Source of the DNA: a bacterium (Candidatus Ratteibacteria) CG_4_9_14_3_um_filter_41_21
GTDB lineage: Bacteria; Ratteibacteria; UBA8468
Assembly: GCA_002791075.1 (NCBI GenBank)
Contig: PFWI01000231.1
Location: 1 to 6,218 of the forward strand
Reading direction: 5' to 3'
Length of the DNA: 6,218 bases
The notes beneath the pieces are model-generated. The model did no database searches. It was not told where the DNA came from and worked only from the letters and a program-made list of their open reading frames with translations. Of the stretch, positions 6,059 to 6,218 are shown piece after piece. The position numbers and the translations under genes were made by a program. Numbering within the stretch: position 1 is the first letter of the stretch; each line of letters begins with the position of its first letter.

Positions 6059-6134
6059 TGGTTTGCCTCCAATGCCCCACCTGCCTGCTTGCCGTCAAGC
6101 AGACTATAAAAGGTGGGTGGGGCAGCAAACCAAT
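6057..6134 (-). promoter_or_regulatory. Long nested hairpin in the leader of the minus-strand gene
   Basis: ATTGGTTTGC (6057-6066) pairs perfectly with GCAAACCAAT (6125-6134). Inside it, TGCCCCACC (6073-6081) pairs perfectly with GGTGGGGCA (6116-6124), leaving a one-sided six-base bulge (6067-6072). The apex holds a third stem, CTGCTTG (6085-6091), loop CCGT, CAAGCAG (6096-6102). On the minus-strand message the outer stem includes the first two bases of the start codon, and the Shine-Dalgarno straddles stem and bulge, so folding would hinder initiation. It may equally be a REP-like palindrome or a transposon-end hairpin. Confidence 0.7.
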
Positions 6135-6158
6135 TTTACAAATTAACAGGTTGATATG

Positions 6159-6192
6159 CAGTAATAGGTTAGTTTCTCTAAAACTATTACTG
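6159..6192. repeat. Inverted repeat CAGTAATAG / CTATTACTG
   Basis: CAGTAATAG (6159-6167) and CTATTACTG (6184-6192) are perfect 9-bp arms around a 16-base centre. The centre can also pair internally as TAGTTT (6170-6175) with AAACTA (6181-6186), a competing stem. No T run follows, so it is not an evident terminator. It lies upstream of the minus-strand gene and could be an operator or the edge of a mobile element. Confidence 0.5.
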
Positions 6193-6218
6193 ATTACAGA
6201 GATTAAACTTCTTGATTA

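Noticed and set aside
5907..6146. 79-residue plus-strand open frame across the right-end hairpins
   Set aside because: It is antisense to the better-supported minus-strand frame with GGAGG, and its C-terminal half merely translates the palindrome.

Overview
The window looks like bacterial DNA, moderately AT-rich, and probably from an uncultivated lineage, since nothing in it ties it to a well-known genus. It has two unlike halves. The left half (1-2906, and on to 3523) is a tightly packed plus-strand carbohydrate-catabolism operon. The right half (3637-5791) is a plus-strand cluster of two nucleotidyltransferase-based toxin-antitoxin-like modules. The last ~430 bases hold a short minus-strand gene fragment and strong hairpins.

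Left half. The first gene is the C-terminal ~540 residues of a right-handed parallel beta-helix protein that resembles glycoside hydrolase family GH141, and it runs off the left edge. It overlaps by 11 bases a six-hairpin (alpha/alpha barrel) glycosidase-like gene. That second gene is broken near its 3' end by a perfect 5-bp tandem duplication (AGTATAGTAT, 2738-2747); removing one copy restores 52 further family-like residues and a stop at 2906. Fourteen bases later comes an L-fucose isomerase gene (fucI) with a strong ribosome binding site. It codes for only 200 residues because roughly 390 central residues are missing in frame, and with them the two acidic metal/catalytic residues. A GH141-like enzyme plus FucI suggests the operon once served release and catabolism of L-fucose. 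All three genes now look damaged, or the assembly here is faulty.

Right half. The first module is a MNT nucleotidyltransferase (MntA-type antitoxin) overlapping a HEPN-fold (HepT-like) gene by 17 bases. Both carry departures from the usual motifs. The second is an AbiEii/AbiGii-type nucleotidyltransferase overlapping by 4 bases a protein with an N-terminal YFWD-type domain and a C-terminal XRE helix-turn-helix. Its promoter has a perfect TATAAT inside the first of two 16-bp direct repeats spaced exactly 22 bp apart, a likely autoregulatory operator. A degenerate ~36-bp repeat occurs just before the MNT gene and again just after the HEPN gene, so it flanks that module.

Right end. A 60-residue minus-strand reading frame with an excellent Shine-Dalgarno may be the 5' remnant of a mobile-element gene. 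Its leader forms a long nested hairpin that would bury the start codon and part of the Shine-Dalgarno. A further inverted repeat lies upstream of it. I see no rRNA, tRNA, CRISPR array or convincing rho-independent terminator.
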